Both the position numbers and the translations under genes were made by a program. This document shows positions 5,280 to 7,009 of a stretch of DNA of 7,009 nt, one piece after another. Numbering within the stretch: position 1 is the stretch's first letter; every line of letters begins with the position of its first letter. Source of the DNA: Planctomycetota bacterium (GTDB taxonomy: Bacteria > Planctomycetota > UBA1135 > UBA2386); the NCBI GenBank assembly GCA_003235605.1, contig QJVU01000454.1:1-7009 (forward strand). The letters run 5' to 3'. Below the pieces are notes generated by a model. That model was not told the DNA's origin and did not search any database. It saw nothing but the letters and a program-made list of their open reading frames with translations.

Positions 5280-6697
5280 AGTTCCGCGGTCGCCGCGCCC
5301 TGCTGTTGGGCCTGGGCCGTTTTGGCGGCGGTGTGGCGGCGGCACGCTATCTCCTCGGGGAGGGCGCGGAAGTCCGCATCGCGGATCGCTGCGGTCCCGA
5401 TACGTTGCGCGGCTCCCTCGCGGAGCTTGGCCGGCACGACCGCATCGAGTGGTGTCTCGGCAGCGAAGACCCGACCCTGCTCCGGGGGGTGGACCTGGTG
5501 GTGGCCAACCCGGCGGTCCCCCAGGACAACGTCCTGCTGCTGGAGTCGCAGGCCCGGGGTGTGGAGATCACCCAGGAGGTAAACCTGTTCCTGGATGCCT
5601 ACCCTGGCCAGGTGGTGCTGGTCACCGGCACCAACGGCAAGTCCACCACCGCGACGCTGCTGGCTGCAGCGCTGCGCGCAGGAGGGGTGCCGACGCTCTT
5701 GGGCGGCAACATCGGCAACAGCCTCCTCCACGCCGAAGCCCGCAGCCAATGGCAGGCAGAGCAGATTGCCGTGGTGGAGATCTCGTCCTTCCAGCTGGAG
5801 CGGCTCTGTCTCCAGCGCCACCGGGTGCTGGGTAGCGTGCTCACCCGCATCACCGAGGACCACCTCGATCGCCACGGGAGCCTCGCAGCCTACCACGCCG
5901 CGAAGGCGCGGGCGGCATGCGTCGCCAAACGCTTCCTGATCCACGGCGCCAGCGACGGGGCCGCGGCCGCGATGACGAACGAGGGCGCCGAGCGCATCAC
6001 CTACACGACGGAGACACCGCGGTCGGGGCAGGTCGGCGTGCGTGACGGCTGGTTGTGGGCCGAGCTCCACACCGCGCGCGGCGCGATCTTGCATCCGGAC
6101 GCGCTGCTGCTCCAGGGCAGGTTCCAGATCGAGAACGTGCTCGCCGCGGCGGCGGCGGCCTGCACTCTCGGAGTGGGACTCCACCCTGCCGCCACCGGCA
6201 TATGCCTGGTGCGCCCGTTGCCGCACCGGTTGCAGCTCCTGTGCACCCTGAGCGGGGTGGAGATCCACGACAACTCGGTCTCCACCCAGGTGGAGAGCAC
6301 GCTGGCCGCCCTCGACAGCATCCCCGGCGAGGTCCACTGGGTCGGCGGGGGCAAGAGCAAGGGTGGCGATATCGGACGGCACATCCCAACGCTCGCCGCG
6401 GCCGTCGCCAGCGCCCACCTCTTTGGTGCTGTCGCCACCGACCTCGCTGCAGCACTGGAGGGAACGGTCCCGACCACGGTCCACGTCGACTTGGAGTCGG
6501 CGCTGGATGCCGCCCTCGAGCGGGCCCACAACGGCGAAGCCATCCTCTTCAGCCCCGCTTTCTCCTCCCACGACCAGTTCGTCAACTACGTGGCACGCGC
6601 CGAACGGTTCCATGCGTGGGCTGAGCGGCATCGTCGGGGGGGCGCCCTGCCGGCCCAGGCACGGTCCCGGGGTGGCCCCCAGGCCTCGTGGAGCTAA
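5276..6697 (+). CDS. murD: UDP-N-acetylmuramoylalanine--D-glutamate ligase (MurD), variant
   Basis: MurD adds D-glutamate to UDP-MurNAc-L-Ala, using ATP, in cytoplasmic peptidoglycan precursor synthesis. The 473 residues fit the family (about 440-460) with a short disordered tail (about 452-473). Seen in order: a nucleotide-fold N-terminus LLLGLGRFGGGV (9-20), the P-loop GTNGKST (118-124), GGNIGNS (143-149), EISSFQLE (168-175), TEDHLDRHGS (193-202), the lysine expected to be carbamylated at K210 (AAKARA), PHRLQ (316-320), GGGKSKGGD (357-365), and FSPAFSSHDQF (425-435). The oddity is at 332-337: DNSVST replaces the usual NDSKAT, so the lysine equivalent to E. coli K319 is valine. The ATG overlaps the preceding lipoprotein stop (ATGA). 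No other division or cell-wall cluster gene is seen nearby, so this murD lies outside a standard dcw cluster. A MurD-like ligase with another substrate is possible, but MurD is the best call. Confidence 0.9.
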   Translation: MKFRGRRALLLGLGRFGGGVAAARYLLGEGAEVRIADRCGPDTLRGSLAELGRHDRIEWCLGSEDPTLLRGVDLVVANPAVPQDNVLLLESQARGVEITQEVNLFLDAYPGQVVLVTGTNGKSTTATLLAAALRAGGVPTLLGGNIGNSLLHAEARSQWQAEQIAVVEISSFQLERLCLQRHRVLGSVLTRITEDHLDRHGSLAAYHAAKARAACVAKRFLIHGASDGAAAAMTNEGAERITYTTETPRSGQVGVRDGWLWAELHTARGAILHPDALLLQGRFQIENVLAAAAAACTLGVGLHPAATGICLVRPLPHRLQLLCTLSGVEIHDNSVSTQVESTLAALDSIPGEVHWVGGGKSKGGDIGRHIPTLAAAVASAHLFGAVATDLAAALEGTVPTTVHVDLESALDAALERAHNGEAILFSPAFSSHDQFVNYVARAERFHAWAERHRRGGALPAQARSRGGPQASWS

Positions 6698-6734
6698 ACT
6701 CAGCTGACCTCGCCCGTCGAGGTCTTCTTCATCC

Positions 6735-7009
6735 ATGGAATACTGCTCGGTCTGCAAGAAAGCGTTGGCCACCATCCACATCCTGGAACTGGAAGATGGC
6801 GAGGTGGTGCAGCAGAAGAACCTGTGCGGCAACTGCGCCGAGAACTCGGGCGAGGTCCACCCCAAGACCACGACGATGAAGATCACCACCCAGGCCCTCG
6901 AGGAACTGATCGGGAGCCTCAAGGGCGAGAGTACTGGGGCGCGCGCCGGTCCCAGCTGTCCCGGTTGCACCATGACCCTGACCGAGTTTCGGACCCGCGG
7001 CCGGCTGGG
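6735..7009 (+). CDS. McsA-like zinc-finger protein (C-terminus beyond right edge)
   Basis: The first 91 residues of a protein resembling McsA, the zinc-binding partner and activator of the protein arginine kinase McsB, which marks proteins for ClpC-ClpP degradation in Firmicutes. Three CxxC pairs are visible: C4/C7, C31/C34 and C75/C78. The last is followed by TLTEFRTRGRLG, the signature McsA sequence (CPxCGxTxxEFxxxGRLGC). The N-terminal block CSVCKKALATIHILELEDGE also follows the family pattern. The usual C-terminal UvrB/UvrC-type motif would lie beyond the edge. The gene starts 37 bp after murD in the same direction and may be co-transcribed with it. The only ribosome binding candidate is GAGG (6719-6722), 12 nt from the ATG, which is weak. 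The function is inferred from the family; McsB is not visible. Confidence 0.85.
   Translation, partial: MEYCSVCKKALATIHILELEDGEVVQQKNLCGNCAENSGEVHPKTTTMKITTQALEELIGSLKGESTGARAGPSCPGCTMTLTEFRTRGRL

Noticed and set aside
5162..6973. Long open frame (603 codons) on the minus strand opposite murD.
   Set aside because: It is fully antisense to a MurD with all its family motifs and has no domain of its own. GC-rich codon bias readily leaves the opposite strand open.

Overview
The window is GC-rich bacterial chromosome (roughly two-thirds G+C by eye) with nine genes I can support: seven complete or nearly complete protein genes and two serine tRNAs, plus protein genes running off each edge. The likely source is a planctomycete or a close relative. 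That assignment is inference from two things: a secreted protein with a C-terminal module ending in 'TNGLGITIQ', of a kind I associate with many predicted secreted planctomycete proteins, and a MurD with a 'GLGRFGGGV' N-terminus and an altered ligase motif. No marker gene here settles it.

Layout. (1) On the minus strand at the left edge is an L-asparaginase of the Rhizobium etli AnsA/ReAV type, whose C-terminus lies outside the window. (2) Divergent from it is a small bifunctional-nuclease (BFN) domain protein with a TTG start, followed by tRNA-Ser(UGA). (3) Next come two tandem, overlapping, paralogous lipoprotein genes with an LPP20-like core; the second carries a long basic helical extension and a C-terminal cysteine cluster. 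(4) A secreted protein gene converges on them on the minus strand, with only 11 bp between the stop codons. (5) A GC-rich hairpin with a T tract (minus-strand sense) separates it from a plus-strand run: tRNA-Ser(GCU) with encoded CCA, a small lipoprotein starting 15 nt after the CCA, MurD overlapping it by ATGA, and an McsA-like zinc-finger protein running off the right edge.

The genes are mostly housekeeping and envelope functions: peptidoglycan precursor synthesis (MurD), three predicted lipoproteins, one secreted protein, nitrogen metabolism (asparaginase) and protein quality control (McsA-like). I see no transposase, integrase, phage gene, CRISPR array, toxin-antitoxin pair or defence system. 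The best candidates for something undescribed are the coupled lipoprotein pair with its conserved SSEILDPG core and the MurD variant lacking the usual lysine of the DSKAT motif.
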